The notes beneath the pieces are model-generated. The model was not told the DNA's origin and ran no database searches. It saw only the letters and a list, made by a program, of their open reading frames with translations. DNA of 64,000 bases from Phormidesmis sp963710175 (GTDB taxonomy: Bacteria > Cyanobacteriota > Cyanobacteriia > Phormidesmidales > Phormidesmidaceae): NCBI GenBank assembly GCA_963710175.1, contig CAVPZC010000002.1:434001-498000 (forward strand), in the 5' to 3' direction. The position numbers and the translations under genes were made by a program. This document shows, in pieces, positions 1-13,090 of the stretch. How positions within the stretch are numbered: position 1 is the stretch's first letter; each line of letters opens with the position of its first letter.

Positions 1-164
1 GGAAACCCTGGCTCGGTGCCCACAGATAAAACGCTGTCGCCGCCCCCCCCAGTGTCACCGCCCGCCCCGGTGTCACCGCCATCCCCGCCACAAGCGACCA
101 GCAGGCCAGCCGTGGCCATCCCTAAGATCGCAGACTTTACAAAAGCAGCACGTGTCATCTTCAT
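1..164 (-). CDS. Amino-acid ABC transporter substrate-binding lipoprotein (N-terminal part, runs off the left edge)
   Basis: The reverse strand reads MKMTRAAFVKSAILGMATAG followed by LLVAC and a Gly/Asp-rich linker. This is a bacterial lipoprotein signal peptide with lipobox LVAC and lipidated Cys25. After the linker comes VGTEPGFP, the usual start of the mature domain of family-3 solute-binding proteins (glutamine/polar amino acid type). ATG at 164 is chosen because GAGG lies 9 nt upstream. The gene is divergent from the amino-acid transporter ATPase that starts at 406, so the two probably belong to one uptake system and share the 241-bp spacer. The C-terminus lies outside the window. The family assignment rests on the lipobox and the short TEPGFP motif. 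Confidence 0.75.
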   Translation of the reverse strand, partial: MKMTRAAFVKSAILGMATAGLLVACGGDGGDTGAGGDTGGGGDSVLSVGTEPGF

Positions 165-405
165 CGTCAATAGCCTCACACTTCGCAGCCAATCGCTGCC
201 TAACAAATTATGGGAAAACTTTACCCTCTCTTAACCTACTAAAAGCAGGGTCTATCGTGCTAGAAAATACCGAAGTTTTCAATCTCACTGGCCTATTATT
301 GCGTTCTGTCGCATCAGAGAAGTGACGAATGTTACCTAAAATGCAGCTAAAAGGCTAGATGATACTCTTTGAGTAGATCTTCATTGGCCGTCAGCCGCTA
401 TTCAT

Positions 406-1167
406 ATGCCAGATCCCACCCCTGCAATTGTCAGCACCAACCTGCAAAAGAAATTTGGCGATCTTTCAGTGCTCAGAGGCATTGACTGTCAAATTCACCG
501 GGGTGAAGTGGTGGCGATTATTGGCTCGTCAGGCTGCGGTAAAAGCACCCTGCTTCGCTGCTTTAACCGCTTAGAGGCAATCAGCGGCGGCCAGCTGATT
601 GTCAATGAGATTGATCTTTCCAAGGCCAACCTCAGTCGCCGTCGTCTGCTGGAGTTGCGGGCACAAGTTGGCATGGTATTTCAGCAGTTCAATCTCTTTC
701 CTCATTTATCTGTTTTGGAAAATCTGTGCCTTGCCCCAAAAAAAGTGCTCGGCCAGTCACAGCGCGAAAGTAAGGAGACTGCTAGCTTCTATCTCAACAA
801 AGTGGGCTTGGGCGAAAAGGCTCATGCCTATCCCGATCAGCTGTCGGGCGGGCAAAAGCAACGGGTGGCGATCGCCCGCGCCCTCTGCATGAAGCCCGAA
901 ATCCTCTTGTTTGACGAACCCACCAGCGCCCTAGACCCAGAACTGGTCGGTGAAGTGCTTCAGGTGATGCAGCAGCTTGCCCAAGAAGGCATGACCATGG
1001 TGGTCGTCACTCACGAAATGCAGTTCGCCCGCGAAGTTGCCAGCCGGGTAATGTTTTTAAACAAAGGCCAGGTAGAAGAACACGGCGATCCCCGCGAGGT
1101 ATTGAGAAACCCTCAGAGCGAGAGACTACAGAGCTTTCTCAGCCGTATCAACGTCGCATTGGCTTAA
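406..1167 (+). CDS. Polar amino-acid ABC transporter ATP-binding protein
   Basis: This is a 253-residue ABC ATPase of the GlnQ/HisP type, which powers uptake of polar amino acids at the inner membrane. Walker A is GSSGCGKST (residues 40-48). It is followed by the Q-loop VFQQFNLFP, the signature LSGGQ, Walker B ILLFDEP with the catalytic Glu, and the H-loop VVTHEM. Length and motif spacing are normal for the family. No permease gene follows; the next gene is a PAP2 phosphatase. The divergent substrate-binding lipoprotein at the left edge is the likely partner, and the permease may lie beyond the edge. The substrate cannot be read from the ATPase. Confidence 0.93.
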   Translation: MPDPTPAIVSTNLQKKFGDLSVLRGIDCQIHRGEVVAIIGSSGCGKSTLLRCFNRLEAISGGQLIVNEIDLSKANLSRRRLLELRAQVGMVFQQFNLFPHLSVLENLCLAPKKVLGQSQRESKETASFYLNKVGLGEKAHAYPDQLSGGQKQRVAIARALCMKPEILLFDEPTSALDPELVGEVLQVMQQLAQEGMTMVVVTHEMQFAREVASRVMFLNKGQVEEHGDPREVLRNPQSERLQSFLSRINVALA

Positions 1168-1261
1168 AGTCTATATTCCCTATCGTCAGATAGATGCCAG
1201 TGGGATCAAAGTTCCCACATGCTAGAAGCGCTTTGAAAAGTGTGGAAGGCAAAACAAGATA

Positions 1262-2011
1262 GTGCGTCAGACCAAAACAGCGATACCGGCTGGCGTCAGG
1301 GCGATCATTCACCGGTTCTGGCAGGAAAGCCGTTCGCTTCCGCCCGCTGCCTGGTCTCACTGGTGGAAAACGCTCGCCGTTGGACTGGGCATTTGTGCGC
1401 TGGTAACCTATGTAATCACTCGCCTAGCAATGGGGTGGGAAGACACCTGGCTGCAAGCCTGGGATGAGAAATGGCTTTTGATATTAGAAGCACGCGCTCC
1501 CCTTTCGTTTCCGCGCAGCATTACCTGGGAATCGCCTGGTAATACGATTGGAATGCTGCCTATTTTCTTGATACTCACCGCGCTGACAGCCTGGTTCCGT
1601 CAGCCAATTATCGCCGCGACTGCGGTTGCCACCTATATAGGGCAGTTTGCGCTGGTATGGATTGGCTGGGGTTCGTGGAGTCGCGATCGCCCCGACCTCA
1701 TCGCCGATGGGATCGCCGCCCCTGGCCTACATTCTTTTCCCTCAGGTCATGTCGTTGTCGTTACAACCATGTATGGCCTGATCTTTTACCTGTGGTTTCG
1801 CACATCTCGCAACTGGCTAGAAAAATTGATTGCGATCGCCTTCGGCGCGCTCTGGATTGGCCTAATTACCTCTTCTCGAATCACCTTAGGTGCCCACTGG
1901 CCCAGTGATGTCATCGCGAGCCTGATTATCGGCACCCTCTGGCTAACGACAGTGGTTCTAGCGCTAGAAAACGGTACTCGCACTGCTAAAAATGCTAAGC
2001 GTCGTTCCTAA
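1262..2011 (+). CDS. PAP2-family membrane phosphatase
   Basis: This 249-residue integral membrane protein belongs to the phosphatidic acid phosphatase type 2 / undecaprenyl-diphosphatase superfamily. Such enzymes remove phosphate from lipid phosphates at the membrane surface. The three phosphatase motifs are visible: RP (143-144, the end of KX6RP), PSGH (160-163), and SRxxxGAHxxxD (205-216) with its catalytic His212 and Asp216. About five hydrophobic segments flank them. The start codon is GTG at 1262; no clear Shine-Dalgarno is seen, so a slightly different start is possible. The lipid substrate cannot be inferred from sequence. Confidence 0.88.
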   Translation: MRQTKTAIPAGVRAIIHRFWQESRSLPPAAWSHWWKTLAVGLGICALVTYVITRLAMGWEDTWLQAWDEKWLLILEARAPLSFPRSITWESPGNTIGMLPIFLILTALTAWFRQPIIAATAVATYIGQFALVWIGWGSWSRDRPDLIADGIAAPGLHSFPSGHVVVVTTMYGLIFYLWFRTSRNWLEKLIAIAFGALWIGLITSSRITLGAHWPSDVIASLIIGTLWLTTVVLALENGTRTAKNAKRRS

Positions 2012-2039
2012 CTTCTCGTACCGTCAGAACATCTAGCCC

Positions 2040-2864
2040 CTAAAGCGGATCGATAGTGCGATATCTCGCCTGAAAGGCCATATGAATGGCATAAGCTACA
2101 AAGCCAACGCCCAGGGTAAGGAGGACTATCTCGTTCGCCGGATTGTCATTGAAAACCGCCAGTGCCTGCTCAGTCGTTTTGATCTCATCCGCATCAAATA
2201 GCCAAGCTGCTCTCATCGCAGAAACGCCAATTACTGTATACACGACGCCGCGTGCGGCAATACCCACCCGGCCTACAATAAAAGCCCAGCGCTTAGCAAC
2301 ATCGCTCATCTTATGCAGCTTAAAGCGCTTGCGAAACTCCGCTTTAATCGCCCGGTAAAAGTAATAGCAGCCAATACAAAAGAAGCCAAACCCGGCAGCA
2401 CCGATCAGCCACCTGCCAAACGGCTGCCTCATGATGATGAAAACCCATTCTTCAGCCGATCTATCACCGTCAGTGACAGGTTCGCTCAAAATGTCTACGA
2501 CGCTGTAAGCAATGCTGGCGTACACGCAGCCGCTACATCCATAGCCAATTCGGCGCACGATATCTGAGGCATCGCAGCCGCTGTGCTCAGGATCTAAAAA
2601 TGCTTGCAGAAAGCGCCATACAACGTAGCCCATCAGACTAGCCGCAATGAGGATCACCAATACTCGCCCAAAAGGCTGATTGGCAATGCTTCTCAAGGCT
2701 CCTGTCGACCCCACCACTGTCTCATTACGATTGAAATCGAGCGCGGCTAGGATCGCCAGCACGCCAGTGCTCCCATAGAGAACTCCCTTGGCGGCGTAAC
2801 CGAAGCGGGCATAGTACTCAAGCCAGCGCTCGTAGGTTTTTGCCGAGGGGGTAGATAGAGCCAT
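2040..2864 (-). CDS. DUF1206 membrane protein (second of a tandem pair)
   Basis: This membrane protein is built from three DUF1206 repeats. Each repeat is a hydrophobic hairpin with a recognisable core: ARFGYAAKGVLYGSTGVLA, RIGYGCSGCVYASIAYS and RVGIAARGVVYTVIGVSA. The family is conserved in cyanobacteria and actinobacteria but has no established function. The ORF can be extended upstream to 2927, but ATG at 2864 gives an N-terminus aligned with the neighbouring paralogue. It lies one base after that gene's stop (TAA-G-ATG), so the two are probably translationally coupled. The pair clearly arose by tandem duplication. Confidence 0.85.
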   Translation of the reverse strand: MALSTPSAKTYERWLEYYARFGYAAKGVLYGSTGVLAILAALDFNRNETVVGSTGALRSIANQPFGRVLVILIAASLMGYVVWRFLQAFLDPEHSGCDASDIVRRIGYGCSGCVYASIAYSVVDILSEPVTDGDRSAEEWVFIIMRQPFGRWLIGAAGFGFFCIGCYYFYRAIKAEFRKRFKLHKMSDVAKRWAFIVGRVGIAARGVVYTVIGVSAMRAAWLFDADEIKTTEQALAVFNDNPANEIVLLTLGVGFVAYAIHMAFQARYRTIDPL

Positions 2865-2865
2865 C

Positions 2866-3687
2866 TTAATTTTCTGGCCGGATTCGGCGATACCTGGCTT
2901 GAAAGCCCATATGAATACCATACGCAATGAAGCCGATACCTAAAATGCTGAGAATCCATTCATCCGCCGGATTCTGGTTGAAAACTGCTAGCACGCCTTC
3001 AGTCGTTTTAATCTTGGAAGGATCAAAAGCCAGGGCTGCTCTCATCGTAAAAACGCCAATGACGACGTAGACAATGCCCCTAGCGGTGACGCCTATTCGG
3101 CCTATGATAGTCGCCCATGTTCTAGCAGTGTCGCTCATCTCATGCAGCTTCATGTGCTTGCGAAACTCTGCTTTGATTGCCCGGTAAAAGTAATAGCAGC
3201 CAAGGCCAAAGCAAAGCAAGCCACCTGCCCCTATCAGCCACCGACCAAAAGGCTGCTGCATAATAGTCAGTGCCCATGCCTGCGTTGTTTTACCGCCGCC
3301 TGACGACGAGGATGTGAGAATACCTATGGCGCTAAAAGCCAAACTGGCATATACCAACCCGCTACAGGCATAGCCAATCCTGCGCATAATATCCTTGGCT
3401 TCATGACTGCTGTGTTCAGGATCTAAGAACGCTTGGATAAAGCGCCACATCACATAGCCCACCAAGCTAAACGCCAATACGCCTAACATCGGCTTGCCAT
3501 AGGGCTGACTGGCAATTGTTTGCAGCACGCCTTTTGAGCCGACGGTCTTACCTGAGCCGACATTTAAGGCTTCTAACAGCGCCAAAACTCCGATGACGCC
3601 ATAAAGAATGCCCTTAGCTGCATAGCCAAAGCGGGCATAGTAGGAAATCCAGTTTCCGTCATCTTTTACCGGGTTGGAGTGTGCCAT
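2866..3687 (-). CDS. DUF1206 membrane protein (first of a tandem pair)
   Basis: This 273-residue protein contains three DUF1206 hydrophobic repeats (ARFGYAAKGILYGVIGVLA, RIGYACSGLVYASLAFSA and RIGVTARGIVYVVIGVFT). It is a close paralogue of the downstream gene over its whole length, including the linkers QQPFGRWLIGA and YYFYRAIKAEFRKH. The three-repeat architecture predicts about six membrane segments. It is the promoter-proximal member of a two-gene unit. The biochemical role of the family is unknown; only the membrane location can be inferred. Confidence 0.87.
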   Translation of the reverse strand: MAHSNPVKDDGNWISYYARFGYAAKGILYGVIGVLALLEALNVGSGKTVGSKGVLQTIASQPYGKPMLGVLAFSLVGYVMWRFIQAFLDPEHSSHEAKDIMRRIGYACSGLVYASLAFSAIGILTSSSSGGGKTTQAWALTIMQQPFGRWLIGAGGLLCFGLGCYYFYRAIKAEFRKHMKLHEMSDTARTWATIIGRIGVTARGIVYVVIGVFTMRAALAFDPSKIKTTEGVLAVFNQNPADEWILSILGIGFIAYGIHMGFQARYRRIRPEN

Positions 3688-3898
3688 ATTCAGTTAAGAG
3701 GCTACAACAGAATTTCTTCTTTAAAGCAATAATCTCGCTGCAAGCCTTGCCCTGTCAACGGCCCCAAGTATGAGCCTGACAATCTAGCAAAGGCCGCAGC
3801 CACACCTCATATGCCCATTCACAAACCGGAACAGCTTCAGTAGACTCAGGCACTGCTTCTTGGCTACACTTTCGGTTATTAAAGTCTCCCTAAAATTT

Positions 3899-4252
3899 AT
3901 GAAAGCTGCTCACTTGCTCACTGCTGTGCTGGTGACCTGGGGATCGACGGCGGTGTCTGCCCTGGCTATGCCCGAAATTGCTAGCGGAGACGGCATCGTC
4001 GAGGCCAGCGTTAGTACCTGTCTCTCTCGTACAGATGCTTTTGTTGACACCCTAAATGTCGGTATTGAGCGCGGTCGGATCGACCGCACTGGCTATTTCG
4101 GCGATGGCTCTTTCCGTATCATCTGCTATCCCAATCCCTACAGCAGTCAGACAGGCCAAAGTCTGGTCGTCATTTTCGCCGCTCACGAAGACGATTTTGA
4201 CGTAGCCAATACCTTTGTACAGATAGCAGTAGGTCAAATTGCCGACCAATAG
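3899..4252 (+). CDS. Small secreted protein of unknown function
   Basis: This 117-residue protein starts at ATG 3899; an upstream TTG at 3860 is in frame but would bury the signal peptide. The N-terminus MKAAHLLTAVLVTWG then STAVSALA is a good Sec signal peptide with an AxA cleavage site (ALA). The mature part has two Cys residues (in STCLSR and IICYPN) that could form a disulfide, and a C-terminal segment rich in hydrophobic beta-like stretches (LVVIFAAH). It is probably periplasmic. No family was recognised. Confidence 0.65.
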   Translation: MKAAHLLTAVLVTWGSTAVSALAMPEIASGDGIVEASVSTCLSRTDAFVDTLNVGIERGRIDRTGYFGDGSFRIICYPNPYSSQTGQSLVVIFAAHEDDFDVANTFVQIAVGQIADQ

Positions 4253-4291
4253 GTGATTGCGGCCCGAACAGTCAGACAGCGCCTGAGTTCT

Positions 4292-5752
4292 TCAAAACTC
4301 ACTTGTCAAAATAGCCAGTCCACGCCGGTAAATTTCCCTGGCGTAGTCAGTCCAAGCTCCCTGTCCCCAATAGCGAAAGCAGCTGGTTTGCAGCAGCAGA
4401 TTGTGCAGCAGAGCGTTGCGATATCGGTGCTGCTGTTTCAGGTCAGATTGCTGAACGGCATCTACCGCGCTATGAAACCGATAGCTCAAGTTTTCCATTG
4501 GCTCCAGTACGTTGCTGTAGCCTTCTACCCAGCTTCTGTCGTTGGTCCAAGAGCCGCCTGTCATATTGAGGCCGTCAGGCGCATTAGCGATCGCCTCAGC
4601 GACCTTATCAGCCGTTACCTCGCCCGTGATCTGCTGCCATAGCCTGGCCTGGCCAACCGCCTGACAGCTAGGAAAATCTTCTAAAGTAACGCCTTCAGCT
4701 GCCAGCAGCTCTAGATACTCTGTCCCATTAAAAGCGACGGTTCCCTGCCGGTTGCTCCCCATTTCGTGCCAGGCCCGCTTAAAAGCGCTCGGAAACTCGT
4801 TCATCATCACGCCACCATTTTCCCCATCGGCGATCTGAGTTACCAAAGGCGGAATTTGTTTTCCACCCAGCGTCACCGGAGATAGGGTTTTGGCTTCGTA
4901 GTAAGGCTGCATCTGTCCTACTAACTTAGTATCTGAGCCCTGGGTTTTAATCAGCACAGCAATTTCAGCAACCTCTCCTGAAGCGCTTCGAGCCACTAAC
5001 CGGTGCGGCAAATGCGGCTGAGTAATCCCTTCACCGCTCAATGCTTCAACGGTGTGCTCCTGCACCATCATCCAGTCATAGCCACAGTCTTTGAGCGCTT
5101 TGACAAAGACATACAGCGTCTCGGGATGATTGGGCAGCTGCATTTCTGGCGGCGAAAACCCTCTCACTCGGTTAAGGGCTTCTGTGCCAAAGATGGCGGC
5201 AAAATGGTGTTGCCAGGCTTGTATATGCAACTTCATATCTGGCAGTGGGACTGAGGCGGCCACCCCGTGTCCCCAAAAAGTGCCCAGCCACTCTACATAG
5301 GGCTGATATTCAGGGTCGCAAGTCACCCCTCGCAGCTTGTCTAAAATATCGTCTCGACCCATTTGTTGAAGGCCCCACAGTAGCGTGCCCGCATAGTCGA
5401 GCATGACTCTGGGGTTATGGCCCTGATCTACTAGCTCAGGAATAAAATCACCAATGCGGCTATAGCAATAGGCAAAAGGCCCGGCATTATGGTTATCCCC
5501 ATCGTAGGGATGCTCAAACATGTGCTGTAAATTGTTAATTAGCTCCCCATTTTGGCCTGCTGGGATCGTCGGCTGATGCATATGCAAGGCGATCGCAAAC
5601 CCCGCCGACACATCCTTTAACTGCAGATTCGTTCGGGGCAAAAATACGGGATGACGACGGGCGATCGCCGCCTCAATTTCGCGCTCCCGTCCACAGATAT
5701 TAGGCAGACCTTCAACCAATCCTGGCAAGCTTGCAGATGAAACAGTAGCCAT
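4292..5752 (-). CDS. Glycoside hydrolase family 57 protein
   Basis: This 486-residue protein has features of GH57, the retaining alpha-glucan-active family (amylases, branching enzymes, 4-alpha-glucanotransferases). The HMHQP motif (57-61) is GH57 conserved region 1. GFSPPEMQLP (198-207) matches the region with the catalytic Glu (Glu203), and ADGENGG matches a later conserved region. No signal peptide is seen, so it probably acts in the cytosol on glycogen or maltodextrin. Its exact specificity cannot be read from motifs. It is preceded on the same strand by the 121-residue unknown at 5785-6150, with a 32-bp gap, and may be co-transcribed with it. Confidence 0.85.
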   Translation of the reverse strand: MATVSSASLPGLVEGLPNICGREREIEAAIARRHPVFLPRTNLQLKDVSAGFAIALHMHQPTIPAGQNGELINNLQHMFEHPYDGDNHNAGPFAYCYSRIGDFIPELVDQGHNPRVMLDYAGTLLWGLQQMGRDDILDKLRGVTCDPEYQPYVEWLGTFWGHGVAASVPLPDMKLHIQAWQHHFAAIFGTEALNRVRGFSPPEMQLPNHPETLYVFVKALKDCGYDWMMVQEHTVEALSGEGITQPHLPHRLVARSASGEVAEIAVLIKTQGSDTKLVGQMQPYYEAKTLSPVTLGGKQIPPLVTQIADGENGGVMMNEFPSAFKRAWHEMGSNRQGTVAFNGTEYLELLAAEGVTLEDFPSCQAVGQARLWQQITGEVTADKVAEAIANAPDGLNMTGGSWTNDRSWVEGYSNVLEPMENLSYRFHSAVDAVQQSDLKQQHRYRNALLHNLLLQTSCFRYWGQGAWTDYAREIYRRGLAILTSEF

Positions 5753-5784
5753 TTTTCTACCAGAGTAAGAGGATGTTTGACGGG

Positions 5785-6150
5785 CTAGCGAACGGGCATC
5801 GTCAAGTCAATTGCCAATTCGTCCTTAACCCAGTTAACAATTTGCTGACGCTCACCCGCCGTCAGATAAAACCGTCCGGTTTCACGCACTCGCTGATGGA
5901 TATCTTCCATATCAGATCGCGTCAGCAAATCGGCAGTAAGGCCGATATCACACAAAATGTCGTCTTTGCCTTCCTGGCCCAGCTGTCCGTATCGATAGCG
6001 ACTGATCTGCTTTTCTAAGCGATCAAATGTATGCGCATCAGTCGCTTCCAATCGCTCTCTGCGCTCTTGTGGAATCGGCTCTCCTGCGACCATCCTGGCA
6101 TAGTCAGTATCTAGCATATCGAGCCTGGCAACTCTGGGTTGATCGTTCAT
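5785..6150 (-). CDS. Conserved hypothetical protein, 121 aa
   Basis: This is a soluble, strongly charged, probably all-helical protein (many Arg, Glu and Asp; LDTDYARMVAGEPIPQERRE near the N-terminus). It has no transmembrane segment or signal peptide and no recognised family. It lies just upstream of the GH57 gene on the same strand. The ATG at 6150 is the only sensible start. Confidence 0.6.
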   Translation of the reverse strand: MNDQPRVARLDMLDTDYARMVAGEPIPQERRERLEATDAHTFDRLEKQISRYRYGQLGQEGKDDILCDIGLTADLLTRSDMEDIHQRVRETGRFYLTAGERQQIVNWVKDELAIDLTMPVR

Positions 6151-6234
6151 AAGCAGATTTCCAAAAGACCGATGGACTAAGCCTAATTCAATTGGTTAGC
6201 TATGTTAGCCGTCCTGTTTCGTAAATTAACTTAG

Positions 6235-6282
6235 CAATCAACAGCGCAATCAACAGCGCAATCAACAGCGCAATCAACAGCG
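6235..6282. repeat. 12-bp tandem repeat, four perfect copies
   Basis: The unit CAATCAACAGCG occurs four times head to tail at 6235-6246, 6247-6258, 6259-6270 and 6271-6282. It lies between the nadC 3' end and the 121-aa gene. It is a simple short-period repeat that may vary in copy number between strains; no coding role is visible. Confidence 0.95.
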
Positions 6283-6315
6283 GTGAAGGACACCGATCGC
6301 ATCAAGGCGGCGTAA

Positions 6316-7170
6316 CTATGGCAATTGAATTCTCATACTCAAGTCTAGCCAGGGCGATCTTGTAATCGGCGTGCTGCTTGAAATATAGTCCACTCCGGTC
6401 TCAGCGACAGCGCGAATGGTCTCCAGGTTGATATTCCCTGACGCTTCAATTTTGATTTGCTGATTGGCCGCTCGAATTTTCTCAACGGCTGTTTTCATCA
6501 GTTCTAAAGACATGTTATCGAGCATGATGATGTCTGCCCGGTGAGCGATCGCTTCCGCCACCTGCTCCAAGCTCTCCGTCTCCACCTCTATCGTCACCGG
6601 ATAAGGAATTCGCCCTCTTATATAGTCAATTGCCCGAGCGATCCCACCCGCCGCTGCAATATGGTTATCCTTGATCATCACCCCGTCATCCAGCCCCATC
6701 CGATGATTTTGAGCGCCGCCGATAAAGGCCGCATACTTTTCTAAAATCCTCAGACCAGGCGTTGTCTTTCTCGTATCAACTAACTGAGCGGGCAGGTCTG
6801 CAATCACCGAGGCATACTGCCTGGTCATCGTAGCGATCCCGCAGAGTCGCATGGCCAAGTTCAGCGCTACCCGTTCCCCTATAAGCAGCGCGCTGAGCGG
6901 GCCGTCTATCTCAGCAATTACCGTGCCTTTGGCGATCCATTCACCTTCATCGACCGCCGCTCGAAACGCTACGTCAGCGCTGAGTAAAAAAAAGACACGT
7001 TCTGCGACGGATAAGCCAGCGACCACCCCTTCCTCTTTTGCTACCCACTGAGCCTTACCTGGCTTCATCGCGAGTTCAGCTAGTCCCGATGTGGTGCGAT
7101 CGCCCCGACCAACATCTTCTTGCAACCAGCTCGTCAGCAGCCCATCCAAAACTATCCAACTCGGCAGCAT
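6316..7170 (-). CDS. nadC: Nicotinate-nucleotide pyrophosphorylase (carboxylating), quinolinate phosphoribosyltransferase
   Basis: This enzyme converts quinolinate and PRPP to nicotinate mononucleotide, CO2 and PPi in de novo NAD synthesis. The 284-residue length is normal for NadC. Family landmarks include LQEDVGRGDRTT near the N-terminus, VDTRKTTPGLR, NHRMGLDDGVMIKDNH (substrate and phosphate contacts), IEVETESLEQ, DIIMLDNM and the C-terminal VDYISSSTPIT. It is monocistronic in this window; quinolinate synthase nadA, which makes its substrate, is at 24.6 kb. The upstream region is the large spacer leading into the rRNA operon. Confidence 0.95.
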   Translation of the reverse strand: MLPSWIVLDGLLTSWLQEDVGRGDRTTSGLAELAMKPGKAQWVAKEEGVVAGLSVAERVFFLLSADVAFRAAVDEGEWIAKGTVIAEIDGPLSALLIGERVALNLAMRLCGIATMTRQYASVIADLPAQLVDTRKTTPGLRILEKYAAFIGGAQNHRMGLDDGVMIKDNHIAAAGGIARAIDYIRGRIPYPVTIEVETESLEQVAEAIAHRADIIMLDNMSLELMKTAVEKIRAANQQIKIEASGNINLETIRAVAETGVDYISSSTPITRSPWLDLSMRIQLP

Positions 7171-7407
7171 AATTCGCTAAAAAAAATAACGATAGCGCAT
7201 CCAGCACAGAGCCATATGTCCTACAGCTGTTTCGTATAGGGCAATACAAACTTTCCGCATTGAGCAGCGCTGCCATGCCCGAAAAACTTTTTTCAAAAAT
7301 AAGGAGCCTAATTCAAGCTCATTAGCTAGATTTCAAATCAGGAAAATCGCTGAATCAATTGTAGAGAGGGAAATCTAGCGACATGAAAAAACTTTTGCCA
7401 ATTCAGG

Positions 7408-7437
7408 TTGACACTCATCATCGAATGGCGTTATATT
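7408..7437 (+). promoter_or_regulatory. Probable rRNA operon promoter
   Basis: TTGACA (7408-7413) and TATATT (7432-7437), separated by 18 bp, form a strong sigma-70 type promoter about 250 bp upstream of 16S. Transcription would start near 7444. This is the best promoter match in the 514-bp spacer (7171-7684), which otherwise holds no gene. Confidence 0.6.
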
Positions 7438-7526
7438 CATTAGGCGCTGAAGGGAGCGACCGCCACGGCGGGCGACCTCTGAGGTGAGGAGTAGCACCTA
7501 GAAATAAGAATAATTTAGAAGAGAGA

Positions 7527-7547
7527 ATTAACGAGACCCTCGTTAAT
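7527..7547 (+). promoter_or_regulatory. Leader hairpin upstream of 16S rRNA
   Basis: A 9-bp perfect stem (ATTAACGAG / CTCGTTAAT) with a 3-nt loop lies in the transcribed leader between the promoter and 16S. It is not followed by a T-run, so it is unlikely to be a terminator. It is more probably part of the rRNA leader structure (antitermination or processing). Confidence 0.5.
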
Positions 7548-7684
7548 GAATGTAAATTGCTTTGATGGTAGCATAGCTATTGTCAGTTTGCAATAAAGGA
7601 TAGCTAGTAAATAGCTTGAGACTGAGACGAACTGAGTTGATTGGTTGCTGCTTAGGTAGTGATTGGTGGATTCAATCTGTTTTT

Positions 7685-9172
<1,488 letters not shown>

Positions 9173-9179
9173 AGAGGGA

Positions 9180-9243
9180 GACCTACTAGGCTAATACTTG
9201 AAAGCGATTTGCGAATAGAGTTTAGCTGTAGTCACCTAAGGTC
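9180..9243 (+). other. 16S-23S spacer D1-D1' helix
   Basis: GACCT at 9180-9184 pairs with AGGTC at 9239-9243. This is the basal clamp of the D1-D1' helix that starts every cyanobacterial 16S-23S internal spacer. The rest of the spacer up to tRNA-Ile is non-coding. Confidence 0.7.
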
Positions 9244-9345
9244 GTTGAGGGTTTTGTTAGTTTTGTTGGTTAAGTCCAGACTCTTCTAAATTATTCAGGT
9301 GTTACGACGAGTGTTATTAAACCGAGTCGATGCACTTAGACAAAC

Positions 9346-9419
<74 letters not shown>

Positions 9420-9508
9420 CTTCGGAAGTCAGAAGTAGGAAGGCTGAAGGATGAAGTAAGAGCAATCTTAAATTCATCGTTCATCATTCATACTTCACCC
9501 TTTCAAGA

Positions 9509-9584
9509 GGGGGTATAGCTCAGCTGGTAGAGCGCCTGCTTTGCAAGCAGGATGTCAGCGGTTCGAGTCCGCTTACCTCCACCA
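9509..9584 (+). tRNA. trnA: tRNA-Ala (UGC)
   Basis: Acceptor stem GGGGGTA pairs with TACCTCC (one G-T). The anticodon TGC is at 9542-9544, the T-arm contains GGTTCGAGTCC, and a 3' CCA is encoded (9582-9584). It is the second spacer tRNA of the rRNA operon. Confidence 0.98.
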
Positions 9585-9698
9585 ATCATTCGAATAGACT
9601 AATCTTCCAAATAGACATTTCGAGAAGCGAAACGAAAGCAATCAGCATCTAGAGATGTGAGTAAACATCATAGAATGCTGGTCTCTTGAGACTAGCTA

Positions 9699-9717
9699 GA
9701 ACCTTGACAACTGCATA
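9699..9717 (+). promoter_or_regulatory. boxA-type antitermination element in the 16S-23S spacer
   Basis: GAACCTTGACAACTGCATA matches the conserved cyanobacterial ITS box A upstream of 23S, an rRNA antitermination element. The 312-bp spacer between tRNA-Ala and 23S holds no other gene. Confidence 0.7.
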
Positions 9718-9896
9718 GAAAAACTATAAGAAAGCAAAGGTAGTTCAAAGTCTGTTGCAGACATTTGAAAGAAACAAAGCCCAATGAGCTGAGTAGAGCA
9801 GATAGGTAAGAAGCAGAAGCTATTCAATAGCGGAAGTTACTTACATAGCTGAGCTATTCGGTTGTATAAGCAATCGACCTTTTTCTATCCAAAGAA

Positions 9897-12780
<2,884 letters not shown>

Positions 12781-12887
12781 CATATATTGGATAGGTCTAA
12801 AGCAGACCGCAACCAACCAACGCTTTCTTTAGCATTCTATGCAGTCCTTCAAGGCTCTGCGACACAAGTCATACAGCCTGACAGCTT

Positions 12888-13007
12888 TCCTGGTGTCAAT
12901 GGCGCAGTGGACCCACTTCGATTCCATCCCGAACTCGATTGTGAAACATTGCAGCGGCGAAGATAGTGAGGGGGTTGCCCCTCGTCAAAATAGCTCGATG
13001 CCAGGTT
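12888..13007 (+). rRNA. rrf: 5S ribosomal RNA
   Basis: The sequence starts TCCTGGTGTC and ends GATGCCAGGT, closing helix I. It contains the conserved CCATCCCGAACTCG of loops B and C. About 120 nt long, it is the last gene of the rRNA operon and is followed directly by the terminator. Confidence 0.95.
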
Positions 13008-13015
13008 CTATCATG

Positions 13016-13058
13016 AAAAGCCCCCTCAACTTGATTGTTGAGGGGGCTTTTGTTTTTG
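13016..13058 (+). terminator. Rho-independent terminator of the rRNA operon
   Basis: A perfect 15-bp stem (AAAAGCCCCCTCAAC / GTTGAGGGGGCTTTT) with a 6-nt loop is followed by TTTTTG. It sits 9 nt after 5S and separates the operon from the convergent recQ. Confidence 0.95.
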
Positions 13059-13090
13059 TAGCCTGAATCTGTAAAGTGAGGGAACGTCTG

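Noticed and set aside
16..234. Plus-strand open frame with Pro-rich start
   Set aside because: It is the shadow of the Gly/Asp linker of the minus-strand lipoprotein, which has a proper signal peptide and ribosome-binding site.
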